A DNA stretch of 64,000 nt from Dichetophora obliterata (Eukaryota > Arthropoda > Insecta > Diptera > Sciomyzidae), in assembly GCA_963920525.1 (NCBI GenBank), contig OY986437.1, positions 111,034,715 through 111,098,714 on the forward strand. The letters are read 5' to 3'. Below are positions 34,630-45,859 of the stretch, piece by piece. A program made the position numbers and the translations under genes. How positions within the stretch are numbered: position 1 is the first letter of the stretch; the number at the start of each line of letters is the position of its first letter. The notes beneath the pieces were generated by a model, which was not told the origin of the DNA, did no database searches, and worked only from the letters and a program-made list of their open reading frames with translations.

Positions 34630-36745
34630 TGGAGTGAAGCAAAATGCCTCATAGAGAGTTGATTTTGGTGTCAAACATTTTTAAAAAATACCAACTTTCC
34701 GACTTTATAGATGTCATATGTGCAGAAAACTCTTAAGTGACCCAAATCGGACTTAACCTCAAATTGATGACCTAGTATAGAATCTGCTCCAATGCAGCTA
34801 GGGAGTTGATTTTGGTGTCAAAAATTTTTAAAAAATATACACTTTGAAGCTATAGAGGTGTCATATGTGCTGAAAACTTCTGGGATCCTAATAAGGGATT
34901 TTTTAAAAATGGGTTACGACCTGGTAGTGAATCTGTTCCAATGCAGCTAGAGAGTTGATATTGGTGTCAAAAGATTCTAAAAAATATCCACTTTGCTGCT
35001 GCATAGGTGTCATATGTGCAGAAAACTCCTGGAATGCGTGACAGCACCAGCGACGATCATTATTTAAATGGATTACGACCTGGTAGTGAATCTGTTCCAA
35101 TGCAGCTAGAGAGTTGATTTTGGTGTAAAAAGATTCAAAAAAACATCCACTTTGCCACTGCATAGGTGTCATATGTGCAGAAAACTCCTGGAGTCCATGA
35201 GAGTCCCAGCGACGATTTTCATCAAAACGGATGACGACCTGGTAGGGAACCTGTTCCAATGCAGTTAGAGACTTCATTTTGGTTTCAATAAATTCTTAAA
35301 AATACCCACTTTACGGCTATATAGGTGTCATATGTGCAGAAAACTCCTGGCAAGAGTGGTAGGCCAGCAAAAATTTAGCTATGCGGATTACGACCTGGTA
35401 GGGAATCTACTCCAATGCAGCTAGAGAGTTGATTTTGGTGTCAAACATTTTTAAAAAATACCAACTTTCCGACTATAAAGATGTCATATGTGCAGAAAAC
35501 TTTTAAGTGACCCAATTCGGACTTAACCTCAAATTGATGACCTAGTATAGAATCTGCTCCAATGCAGCTAGGGAGTTGATTTTGGTGTCAAAAATTTTTA
35601 AAAAATATTCACTTTGAAGCTGTAGAGGTGTCATATGTGCAGAAAACTTCTGGGATCCTATTAAGGGATTTTTTAAAAATGGGTTACGACCTGGTAGTGA
35701 ATCTGTTCCAATGCAGCTAGAGAGTTAATTTTGATGTCAAAAGATTTTAAAAATTATCCACTTTGCTACTGAATGGGTGTCATATGTGCAGAAAACTCCT
35801 GGAATCCATGAGAGTCCCAGCGACGATTTTCATCTAAACGGATGACGACCTGGTAGGGAACCTGTTCCAATGCAGCTAGAGAGTTGATTTTTGTGTCAAA
35901 AGATTTTAAAAGATATCCACTTTACGACTGCATAAGTGTCATATGTGCAGAAAACTCTTGGAATGCGTGAGAGCACCAGCGACGATTTTTTATTTAAATG
36001 GATTACGACCTGGTAGTGCATCTGTTCCAATGCAGCTAGAGAGTTGATTTTGGTGTCAAAAGATTCAAAAAAACATCCACTTTGCCATTGCATAGGTGTC
36101 ATATGTGCAGAAAACTCCTGGAATCCATGAGAGTTCCAGCGACGATTTTCATCAAAACGGATGACGACCTGGTAGGGAACCTGTTCCAATGCAGTTAGAG
36201 ACTTCATTTTGGTTTCAATAAATTCTTAAAAATACCTACTTTACGGCTATATAGGTGTCATATGTGCAGAAAACTCCTGGCAAGAGTGGTAGGCCAGCAA
36301 AGATTTAGCTATGCGGATTACGACCTGGTAGGGAATCTACTCCGATGCAGCTAGAGAGTTGATTTTGGTGTCAAACATTTTTAAAAAATACCAACTTTCC
36401 GACTATAAAGATGTCATATGTGCAGAAAACTTTTAAGTGACCCAAATCGGACTTAACCTCAAATTGATGACCTAGTATAGAATCTACTCCAATGCAGCTA
36501 GGGAGTTGATTTTGGTGTCAAAAATTTTTAAAAAATATTCACTTTGAAGCTATAGAGGTGTCATATGTGCAGAAAACTTCTGGGATCCTATTAAGGGATT
36601 TTTTTTAAAAATGGGTTACGACCTGGTAGTGAATCTGTTCCAATGCAGCTAGAGAGTTGATATTGGTGTCAAAAGATTCTAAAAAATATCTACTTTGCTG
36701 CTGCATAGGTGTCATATGTGCAGAAAACTCCTGGAATGCGTGACA
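34630..36745. repeat. Satellite array, 14 monomers with higher-order order
   Basis: The core gtcatatgtgcagaaaac (minor variants) begins at 34713, 34860, 35009, 35168, 35327, 35483, 35630, 35779, 35938, 36098, 36257, 36413, 36560 and 36711. Spacings are 147, 149, 159, 159, 156, 147, 149, 159, 160, 159, 156, 147 and 151. The monomer also carries tccaatgcagctagagagtt. The order of distinct monomer types repeats: a block of five monomers (770 bp), then six (930 bp), then a partial third. The array ends abruptly at about 36745 against a different repeat. Confidence 0.93.
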
Positions 36746-37093
36746 GATCCAACTTAGTACATTTTGCCACTTGTTGAAAATTTTCAGAGAGAGCATATCT
36801 CGCGGCAAAACTGCCGAACGTAAGAAATGTTATATTTTGACGCAAATTTTTTTATTTTTACCTAAAATTGTGATGGTTTAGAATATTTAAAGCAAAAAAC
36901 ATAAAAATAAATGTTCAAAACAATTAATATTAATATTTTTAATTGATGTTAACTCTTCGGCAGCTAAAAAATAATGAAGTCTATCCAAAGTCTATCCGTC
37001 ATGTGCGATGTGTGTGAGGGCAACGAAAAAGTCCCGTTACTTTATCGAACTACATGTACGTCCATCATGTAGTATCGTTTGAGGGCCCCTATA
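36746..37093 (+). repeat. 348-bp direct repeat, left copy
   Basis: It starts atccaacttagtacattttg and ends near tagtatcgtttgagggcccc. It is nearly identical to 38738-39083 in the same orientation, with only scattered base changes. The array before it is cut off sharply, so this boundary is a junction of two repeat families. It is non-coding. Confidence 0.85.
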
Positions 37094-38737
37094 GAAATAA
37101 AAGATAAGGAAGTGGTGGCAATTCGTTTTGTGTTCGTTCGTTGTCCCGCTATTTTCAATTTTATTTCGGCGTCATGAGTACAAACTTGAGAAGGAAAAGG
37201 GAGGAGTGAAAGAAACAATTGACCGTCAACTCTTGACGAGTGTAAATTGAATCGTCAAGTTTAAAAGGGAATATGCAAAACTTGACCGTCAAGTCTTGAC
37301 GAGTATAGACCGGGACTAAGGAAGCGAGAAAGAGCGTCGTTTTTTGACATAAGCCCTTCCCGAGCAAAAAAAAAATCAATTTTTGAGGAAGAGCATCTGT
37401 CAAAACACAAGTTCTGCTTGATGAGCGCATTCATTATTAGGGTGGCAAGGGCCTTAATTTTTTTCATATTGGGATAAGCTTTAATAGTTATTTATTTATT
37501 TACAATTTCTTTGAAAACTTGACATGAAGTTAAAGTGAATTAGCGACCTAAGGTTACAAGCTATAACTAGGTATTTTTATATAAAAAAAAAACTAATTAA
37601 AAGCCGACAGTTCGAAAAAACTACACAAAAATATTTATTTTAAAAGAGTTTAATTTGGTATTTATTTTAGTTGCTTAGTTTTTGTGTTATTTTAATATCA
37701 ATTAAATAGTTTATAAAAAATAGTTTTTTCAAATGAATTTTTAAAAAATCATTAAAAGTAACTTTTGTCGTTTCAGTTTTATTCTGAGTTCACGTCTTTT
37801 ATTTTATTTTAGCAATGCTTTTCTCTGTAAAAAAATTGGTAACGCAACATATTATGTAACGGTGCTACATAAAAATTGCATAGAAAGCATACATCTAAAA
37901 AAATAAAAAATAATTTACGCCTTTATTTACTATATAATTGAATCGGCCCTGTTTGAATGCTTTTGTGTTTGTGTCAGCTTCATAGCCGATACACATTGAC
38001 TGCAACTAGCGACGAACGCCAATTGTCAAAAAATAGAACGCATGTTTTCTTATGAAGATGTATTTTTTGAAGACGGCACGACAAAAAGAGAACACGACCA
38101 CAATTGTTGCTGCCGCAGACTTCAATCTATTTCTAATTTGATAGACGATAAGAGCGAACATAGCAGAGTTTGTTTATGTTTTGTATGAAAATCAGATTGT
38201 CGCTGTTGCGTTCATTATAATCAAGTCGTCGAGAATACTGCGACATTTCTCTCTGACGGCAAGTTTTCGTTTTGTCGGTGAACGACTGTTGCAGTCAATG
38301 TGTATCGGCTATCACTGTGTTTGTAAAATACTTCATTTCACTTCAACTACACCCATGGTAGAACTAGTAAAGGTATATGCATTTCGGACTGCTCTCTTTT
38401 TCTCATAGCCAGAATTGTCAAACTCAAGCATTTTGCTATTCTCCGAAATGCATATACCTTCTCAAATTCTACTATGACTACACCGCTTCCTTATATTTTA
38501 CTTCTATGGGCTTTGCTTAAACTTTACGGGATGAACTGTCAGAACCATAGAAGTAAAATATTTCTATAGGGGCCCTCAAACGATACTACATGTCCATCCG
38601 ACCTGTCAAGTCATCACACATGTAGTATCGTTCGTGTGCAAGAAATCAAGGCGGATGGACATGTCCGATGGAAGTTGAAAAACTTTGACTTTTTGCTAAG
38701 TACGTCCGACATGTAGTTCCGTTTGCGTGCGCGGCCA
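37094..38737. repeat. Repeat mosaic between two direct repeats
   Basis: It includes a doubled ttgaccgtcaa.tcttgacgagt unit (37220 and 37280), a foldback at about 37981-38313 with inverted atagccgatacacattgact, a short inverted pair tccgaaatgcatatacctt (38364-38382 and 38435-38453), and at 38565-38605 the inverse of the 37070-37105 motif (ataggggccctcaaacgata). No coding region is recognised. Confidence 0.6.
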
Positions 38738-39083
38738 TCCAACTTAGTACATTTTGCCATATGTTGAAAATTTTCAGAGAGAGCACATCTCGCGGCAAAA
38801 CTGCCGAACGTACGAAATATTATATTTTGACGCGAATTTTTTTATTTTTACCTAAAACTGTGATGGTTTAGAATATTTAAAGCAAAAAACATAAAAATAA
38901 ATGTTCAAAACAATTAATATTAATATTTTTAATTGATGTTAACTCTTCGGCAGCTAATAAATAATGAAGTCTATCCAAAGTCTATCCGTCATGTGCGATG
39001 TGTGTGAGGGCAACGAAAAAGTCCCGTTACTTTATCGAACTACATGTACGTCCGTCATGTAGTAACGTTTGAGGGTCCCTTAT
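38738..39083 (+). repeat. 346-bp direct repeat, right copy
   Basis: This is the same sequence as 36746-37093 with a few substitutions, for example ccatatgttg for ccacttgttg near the start. The pair encloses 1.64 kb. The ends are not TG..CA and no primer binding site or polypurine tract was seen, so the pair is not called as LTRs. Confidence 0.85.
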
Positions 39084-39178
39084 GGTCAGAATGTACGACC
39101 TAAAAATTTTATCTCTACAATGTTGCGTTCAAGGTCGCGCATGTGTCACTTTGATCAACTGTGGTGATGCCAATGTAA

Positions 39179-40360
39179 CTGTAGGTTTAGACCGCCTGAA
39201 CGAACGAAAAATTTATCGCGAACAATTTATTGCAATAAATTCTTCGTTCGGAGTACTGTTTAGACCGCACGAACATCAATCGCGAACAAACATTGGCCGC
39301 CATCTTGTACGTTCAGGCGGTGTAAACAGCAATTTGTGCATTTTGCCGAACATCAATAAATACAGGGTTGATTACTACTTATTTTTATATTAATACCAAA
39401 ACTTATACTCCGTTTCTCAACAACAAATGGTTTGTCACTCCATAACAATATATTACTCCTATTAGTTATTATAAAAAAGACTTATGTTTAACTTAAAGGC
39501 CCATTTAAGTTTTCCAACGAACAGAAATTAAATATTCTCACATTTTTCGTATGTCAATAAATTTCGTAAATTTTAAGTCAATTAAATAAAAATTGCTACC
39601 AAATTGTATGTACTTGTTAAGCAAATACAATTGGAACTTTTAATCGTTCGATTTTTATTTTAGAGAAATACTTTTTATGTTATAACTTTAAGGAATTACT
39701 TTTATTCACAAATCGATTTTAAACTTTCATTTTAGTTAATATCCACATTTTTCTAAAATCTTCGATAAAAACTCTAAAAGTTTCAGCAGAACCTAAAAAA
39801 TTTTTTTTATTTTATTTGAACTAGCTCTTTTGCGGATTCCTGCTATATCAAATAATATTTGCTATCCATAAACTTAAAAATATGCAAAAGTTATAGTTAC
39901 TATTAAAAAAAAAAATTACCTCAAATGAACAGTCGCTTTAAAATGAAACTTTAAATATATGGTTTTTTTGCTTAAAAAACTTCAATTGGCCCTTATGTGT
40001 ATTTAATAGGACACAACATAATCATATTTCAGCGAAAGTTAACAGAACACTTTAAAAAACATAAAACATATATTACTACATATTTTAGTACTTTTCATAA
40101 ATAATTCTCTTAAGCTACTCCTCTTTACTACTTTTCTGTTTTTAAATACAGCGCAACACCGGATTCGCCCAAAAAGATCGAAGCTTGTTCGATCAGAGCG
40201 AACGAAGGAATCTTCGTTCGTTCGCCCTAATTTACTGTTTACACCGGGCAAACATCGTTCGCGATAAATTTATAGCGAACACTGTTCGTTCGGGCAAAGT
40301 GTTTAAACCGAGCGAACGAACGAGGTTTCTTTCGTTCGTTCAGGCAGTCTAAACGCACAG
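39179..40360. mobile_element. PIF/Harbinger-like element with gaacgaacg arms
   Basis: The trinucleotide TAA flanks both sides (39176-39178 and 40361-40363), as expected for PIF/Harbinger. The inverted ends begin CTGTAGGTTTAGACCGCCTG and CTGTGCGTTTAGACTGCCTG. Inside both ends are long runs of gaacgaacg and tatcgcgaac in mirrored arrangement. There is no transposase. It encloses a second non-coding repeat (about 39495-39996). Confidence 0.75.
39495..39996. repeat. Dispersed non-coding repeat nested in the PIF-like element
   Basis: The ends look inverted (aaaggcccatttaagtttt at the left, aaaacttcaattggccctt at the right). The right part (gattcctgctata, aacagtcgcttt, gcttaaaaaactt) recurs at 49440-49645, which shows it is a family. 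Confidence 0.55.
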
Positions 40361-40411
40361 TAAGCTATCACATTTCATGGGATTTTTTATTTTATCAACA
40401 CAGTTTATGCT

Positions 40412-40648
40412 AGGGGTATTCACGATTCAGTGCAGTTGAGCAGTAACGTGTTCGTGAACACACTAATATTTTTGTTTTTCAAAGCCTTAAAAATTTTCAA
40501 TGTGCAAAAGTACACAACTGCTCAAGGAAAGTGGAAAAGGCTACATTGGAAAAGCACTTGTGACGATTTTTCACGTAAGTGTATTTTGTTTTTGTAAATC
40601 TCACAAGACCTCGACTGCAGTAGCAACTGCACTGAATCGTAAATACAG
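40412..40648. mobile_element. Small foldback MITE
   Basis: The inverted ends share acgattcagtgcagttg (about 40420 and, inverted, about 40630). The loop is AT-rich. A 64-codon frame inside is an artefact. Confidence 0.7.
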
Positions 40649-40805
40649 CTATTCAATGTCATTCAAATTAATATTTATCAATTTGCAACTTTAAAAAAAT
40701 GCAAGTTTTGATAAATTCAAAATTATTTAATAAAATTCAAATATTCGCGCCAAATTATTTATAATATAAAACTAAAAAGAAATAGTAAAAGTAAAATAAT
40801 AGCTT

Positions 40806-41085
40806 ACATTAACAGCCCTTTTCTGGCAAATTAACAAATTGTTAACCATTATTTTGAATATTTCTATGTGCTTTTTGTAATTTTTTTTATTTCAAAACAA
40901 AATTTGAAGCTCAAAAATAAAAAATGTTGATAAAAATTGTCAACTGCTTTTCAGTTATTGATAATTTCATTAAAAAATTTTGTTTTTTGAGCTTTAAATT
41001 TTGTATTGAAAACAACAAACACATAGAAATATTCAAAATACTGGTTAACGATTTGTTAATTTGCCAGAATAGGGCTGTAAGCCGC
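40806..41085. mobile_element. Foldback MITE family F1, complete copy
   Basis: Near its whole length is palindromic. The ends are acagccc(t)tttctggcaaa, then ttaacaaat.gttaacca, inverted at the right as taatttgccagaatagggctgt. A second full copy lies at about 60970-61245, and the left half is duplicated at 41611-41680. Confidence 0.85.
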
Positions 41086-41610
41086 CGTTTTTAAAAAAAA
41101 TACCGTTATTACTATGGATTCTGGAAGATGTTGAAAGCTGTTATTTCAAGCATATTTACCTTAGTTTTCCAGCTTTCTTCTAAAAAAGTTTTTAATCTGC
41201 AGAAAATGTAAATAGTTTCATACTTCAAGTGAAAGGTAAAACTTTAGACTTTTAAATTACAATACATTTTTAGTACCTTTATAATGCAAATTTTGTAGAA
41301 AACAACTGTTATTTTCATAAAAAAATTCAGATATGATAAATAGTTGCTTATAAAATGTAAAATATTCTTGCAGTGTTATTTATATTGCATATCGTTGAAA
41401 AAATCAATTAATTTCCTTTCAAATGACATGCTAATTTTTAAGATCTATTGGATAATGGCAATGAAAAAGATGTTTTTTTGAACAGATCTTTTATCAAGAA
41501 ACAAAATTTTAAAAATCGATAACTCGATAACTACCTGATTAAATTATTTTTTCAGCCAAAAATATTTTTACGGTTATCTCTACTAGAACTTCCTGCCTTT
41601 TATTGATAAA

Positions 41611-41680
41611 GTAAAATAATAGCTTACATTAACAGCCCTTTTCTGGCAAATTAACAAATTGTTAACCATTATTTTGAATA
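41611..41680. repeat. 70-bp exact duplicate of a MITE edge plus flank
   Basis: It is identical to 40791-40860, including gtaaaataatagcttacatt, which lies outside the MITE. Because flanking host bases are copied too, it arose by segmental copying, not by transposition. Confidence 0.9.
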
Positions 41681-42290
41681 ATTCACACAAATCTTTAAAA
41701 TGTATTAAATAATGTTGAATTCATCAAAACCTGCATTTGGTAAGTTGCAAAATTCTAAATCTTAATTTAAATCAAATTCAATATAACCTGTGCTAATAAA
41801 ATACAAAAATCCCGTGAAATACCAATACTAACAAAATATGTGCTTAAAATTAAAATTTTTATTTTTATTTATTATAAATAATTTTGCACATTTATTTCAA
41901 TTATAAGTAGTGTACACTTAATCAAAACTTGCATACCATAATTTCCATAAAGTTAAATCACATTATGTATAAACAGTTCTAATAATACAGCAAATCCCAT
42001 GAAAACTCATGTTTACCATTGAAACTAAAAAATACCCACCAAAGCTAACTCAATGAAAATACAACTCAACTTACCAAAGAAGGTCAAACGCAAGACCGAG
42101 TAAAAAATGTTTCTACTCTACTCGTTAGGTTGGACTTTGATCGTACTTTACCCCTTCGTTGATAATTAACGAATAAAGCACGATCAACGGTTGAGATCAA
42201 ATTGCGAATTGCACCATAAGAACTCGTTGTGTCTACTCGAGCTGTCAACGCACGGCCGACCGAACGCAGTATTGTGAATCAGGTAAAAAG

Positions 42291-42595
42291 CATATGCATG
42301 ATACAATTATTTTACAAGGTAGCCGCGTAGACTGGCTTTTTTCTCACGAACTGCGATGGGTGAAAAAAAGTGGAAAAATAAGCGACGAATTAAGCATAGC
42401 TAGTCAACCGCAACAAACTAAAAACATTTCAATCAACTTCGCGAATAAATTTAATGAATCAAAGATAAGTTAAAAAAAAGCACATTGCTAGTCAACAGCA
42501 GCAAACTACAACATTCTTTAGCTGTTTTTGACAACTACCAATCGCCAAAAAACTGTCAAGACTACCTTGTCAAATAATTGTATCATGAGCATATG
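42291..42595. mobile_element. Foldback MITE, about 305 bp
   Basis: The inverted ends share atgatacaattattt.acaaggtag with catatg just outside. The interior has a degenerate direct repeat of gctagtcaaccgcaacaaact (42400 and 42488). It is non-coding. Confidence 0.75.
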
Positions 42596-42904
42596 GTGGC
42601 AAGACTGTCTTTCGAAAACTACAAGTTGGCAGCATTTATTTCGTTATTTGCGTTTGGTTGTTTTGTTCTTTGCGTTAATGTTTAATAGTTCTACCATGAA
42701 ACCTGCGAAAAAGCATAAATGAGTTGAAAAAACTTTTTATATGATTAAATAAAAGAAAAGGGACCTTTTATAAGTGTAAATTAATAATAAATGAAACGGA
42801 GCAATTAAAGTGAACACATTTATTTTGTTTACATCGCTTTAAGCCGCATTGAAAAATAAACAGCTGATTTTGACAACAGCGCTAGCTGCAAGGCGCCTAT
42901 AGTA

Positions 42905-43204
42905 ATGAATTTTATTGAAGAGGTGAATTTTAAAATGTTTTGAGAAAATTGCAGTTATAAATAACTAAACTTTGTGTTAAACTGCTTTTAGCTGAAGGAA
43001 TTTAAGACATTGGGCTGCGCCGATCAAACAAAATGTGCATTGGCGTGTCGCGTTTATCAGGACTTAAGCGAGGGTAACCCATTTGATTATGAACATTTGA
43101 GGTGCCCAGATTAAAAAATGCCCAAATACGCCTTTAACTGTTTTTAGGAGAACTCTTACAGTTGATACATTGGAGCAGATACATTGAAATTGTTAAAAAA
43201 ACAT
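42905..43204 (+). CDS. Candidate first exons of an unrecognised gene
   Basis: Exon 1 is 42905-42922 (MNFIEE) with donor gtgaat. Exon 2 is 42992-43073 after acceptor ctgcttttag; it reads LKEFKTLGCADQTKCALACR and VYQDLSE, ending in phase 1 with donor ggtaac. Exon 3 may be 43148-43204 after acceptor gtttttag; it reads ELLQLIHWSRYIEIVKKT, with only a weak gttgat donor before a TGA. Introns are 69 and 74 bp, normal for flies. The frame is open across both junctions. I do not recognise the protein. It could continue at 47408. Shortly downstream a foldback element (43264-44295) has landed. A decayed gene copy is also possible. Confidence 0.4.
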
Positions 43205-43263
43205 GTTGATAACTATTATAGAATTGTGCATTTTCAAAAAAAAATTGTAGGCAAATTTTTGGA

Positions 43264-44295
43264 CATAATTTTACTTTAGGGCCCGGACACGAATATTTTT
43301 CTTATTTTTATTAAATGTACTTGGGCCTCCTAAGCCAAAATATGAAAACAAAAATTATCGCTCTCGTTTGGTTAAGGAGATAAAATTTGCAAAATTTTGA
43401 AAATTCAGTGCTAATTTTTAAGTGTGCTGAAGTTAATTTCCCCTTTTACGAAGTGAACGCGGCGAGTTTTATCTTTTTGAAAATGTTAGATTTTTTAATT
43501 TAATGATGTGTCTTAATATATAATACAAGTGATAAAGTAAATAGAGAATTATGTACAGAAGTACTGTAGAACGTAGACCGTAGACTTCGTAAAAGGGCAA
43601 TTAGCTTCAACAACCTTAAATATTTGCACTGAATTTTCAAACTTTCGCGAATTTTACCTCCAAGCCATACATTTAATAAAAATTAAAAAAAAAATATTCG
43701 GGTCCGGTCCCTAAAGTAAAATTACTCCTTTGGGCCTCCTAAACCTTAAAATGGTCGCTCTCGTTTGGTTTTGGAAATGAAATTCGAGAAAGTTTGAAAA
43801 TTCAGTTCAAATTTTTAAGTGTGCTGAAGCTAATTTCCCCTTTTACGAAGTAATAGTGGCGAGTCTAAATATATAAAGTCAACAATACGTCTGAATATAA
43901 TTCTTTTCTCAATAGGCCTTCGGCCGCTGCTTGGGGAATACAACCCTAAATAAGTCCAACACCGGTTGCGCTGTCTACAGTAATTCTGGATATAATTTTT
44001 TTTTAATTTATCACTTGTATTATATATTAAGTAAGACACATGAATATTTAAAAAATTGTATAGATATATGTATTAAAAAAGATAAAATTAGCCGCGATTA
44101 CTTCGTAAAATTGGATATTAGCTTCAACACACTTAAAAATTTGCACTGAATTTTCAAACTTTCGTGAATTTTATCTGCTAAACCAAACCAGAGCGACAAT
44201 TGTTGTTTTCATATTAAGGCTTAGGAGGCCCGAATACATATATCTGATAGAAATAAGAAAAATATTTGGGTCCGGGACCTAAAGTAAAATTATGC
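43264..44295. mobile_element. Foldback element with about 200-bp arms, compound
   Basis: The outer arms (43264-43470 and 44095-44295) are inverted copies starting cataattttactttagg and including gggcctcctaagcc, tcgctctcgtttggtt and gaaaattcagtgc. Two more partial arms, one inverted and one direct, lie inside at about 43575-43722 and 43728-43870. The order is therefore arrow right, left, right, left, as if two foldbacks fused or one nested in the other. A single arm lies at 437-790. Confidence 0.85.
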
Positions 44296-44752
44296 CAAAT
44301 TGTTTGTTAAATAATGCAGGTATTGTAAAAACGATTGGATTTAGCTAGTTTTAGATCTCATTAACGAAATTTTGACATTTTTTAAACTAGACGAGTTGAA
44401 CTTGGCTACTTGAAAAACTTAACGAGTTGGGAATGTATAATTTTGAACTCAGAAAAATATATGCTGCGGTGAGGTGAAGCGTTTCGCTTTTTTTTGAAGG
44501 CTCACAGCACCCCCAAAAATTATGATTTTTGAATGGATTTTGGATTAAATCGCAAGAATAGGCATTTTTCTTGGGCACGAAATTATGGGTTTCAAACATT
44601 AAAACAAAAATGTTTGGGGTGAGAGCGAAGAAATGAGCAGGAGAAAAAGTTAATTTCCAATTTTATTCGTAAAACACTAACAACAAAATCAATTCACCGA
44701 ACAATTTTGCCCAGCAAAACCAAGACATTAGTCAGCAAGAATTCTCCGATTT

Positions 44753-44884
44753 GCGGGGAATTTCATGTCGATCGGGGAATCCGGGAATGAGCTCAAATAC
44801 GCGGGGAATTTAATAATTCATATAAATTGTAATGATTTTTGCGGGGAATTTAACATTTTTTCTAATATTTGCGGGGAATTCGAT
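44753..44884. repeat. Short array of gcggggaattt motifs
   Basis: gcggggaatt occurs near 44753, 44811, 44840 and 44871, with a variant tcggggaatcc at 44772. Spacing is irregular. It is GC-rich against an AT-rich background. Function unknown. Confidence 0.6.
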
Positions 44885-45162
44885 TTTATATTAAATTTTT
44901 TGATACAATGTTCTTCTTACATTAGAAAAATTTAATTATTATTAGCAAAAAAATACTTATTGTCAAATTAATTTTTTAATAACACATTTTTGTTTAATTT
45001 TTAATGCATTTTCGTTTATAAACTTAGAAGGTACTGCACAATGAAAAAAATTTGACACTTGCATTTGAATAACATCATAAATGTGCGAAGTTGACTTAAG
45101 AGAGGTATTAGGCAAAAGCGGTTAAAATTAAGGCATATTTTAGAAGAAGCTTTCTAAAAAAG

Positions 45163-45428
45163 TATATCGCTACCTTAATATAGAAAGGCCCTAATTAATT
45201 TTTTTCAAAGTAAATTTTTTTACAGATTTATGCAAAAAAAAAATTGTTATAGAAAAAATTGCTGCAAAAATATTGCTACAGCATTGAATTGGTTAATGTC
45301 AAAAATAAAAAAATCCATTTCAAGAAAATTCGGACCAGCAAAATTATAATTTTTATTAAGTTTTTTCCATCTCGTGTAAAGTAACAAAAAATTAGTTAGG
45401 GCCTTTCTATATTAAGGTAGCGATATAT
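45163..45428. mobile_element. MITE with about 32-bp inverted ends
   Basis: The ends tatatcgctaccttaatata and gaaaggccctaa at 45163-45194 are mirrored at 45396-45428. The interior is AT-rich. Immediately left (45100-45160) is a block also found at 18660-18720 (ggcaaaagcggttaaaatta). Confidence 0.8.
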
Positions 45429-45429
45429 A

Positions 45430-45850
45430 AAAGAGAGTGGTGTTAGTTACTACGCTTATAACTCAAGAACGGCTGGGCCGATTTCGATGATTCATACCAA
45501 TTCGAACTGGTCTCCGGCCAAACAAGAAGAATACCTAAAAAAATTCCCGAAAAATCCCCAAAAAATATTAAGAAAATCCATTTCCCTATACATTTTTGTA
45601 TGGAGCTACTTTGCGACGCATTCTGGATGATCGATGACTTTTTTTTGTAGCAATTTTTTTTGTCACACATTAAAAACGAACATAATTTTAAATGCTGGTT
45701 CTATCAGAATTTTTAAAGTTTTCGCATTTTTTTAAGCATTCGACCACAATTTACACCAGCAATATTATATTTGATGGGCATTTGGAAACGGGGGCGTGGC
45801 AACAAAGCGCCTGGTTTCAGCTAGTTATGCATACAAAAAATTTCATTTGC
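45430..45850. repeat. Dispersed repeat, 'ctcaagaacggctgggccgat' type
   Basis: It contains acgcttataactcaagaacg, then ggctgggccgatttcgatg, and later ggggcgtggc. This phrase is familiar from interspersed repeats in many insect genomes. No second copy was found in this window and the ends are not defined. Confidence 0.4.
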
Positions 45851-45859
45851 ATGTTAATT

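Noticed and set aside
34630..36745. CRISPR-like regular spacing
   Set aside because: Monomers of about 150 bp are related over their whole length, with no unique spacers; this is eukaryotic satellite DNA.
34903..36808. Minus-strand frames with repeated QVPYQVV and EFSAHMTPMQ phrases
   Set aside because: These are translations of the satellite monomer; the repeats follow the DNA period, not a protein.
38181..38408. 75-codon frame
   Set aside because: It lies across a foldback arm and a short inverted repeat.
36746..39083. LTR retrotransposon with 347-bp LTRs
   Set aside because: No TG..CA ends, primer binding site, polypurine tract, TSD or gag/pol remnant was seen between the repeats.
40500..40694. 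64-codon frame
   Set aside because: It runs from the loop of a small MITE into its right arm and flank.
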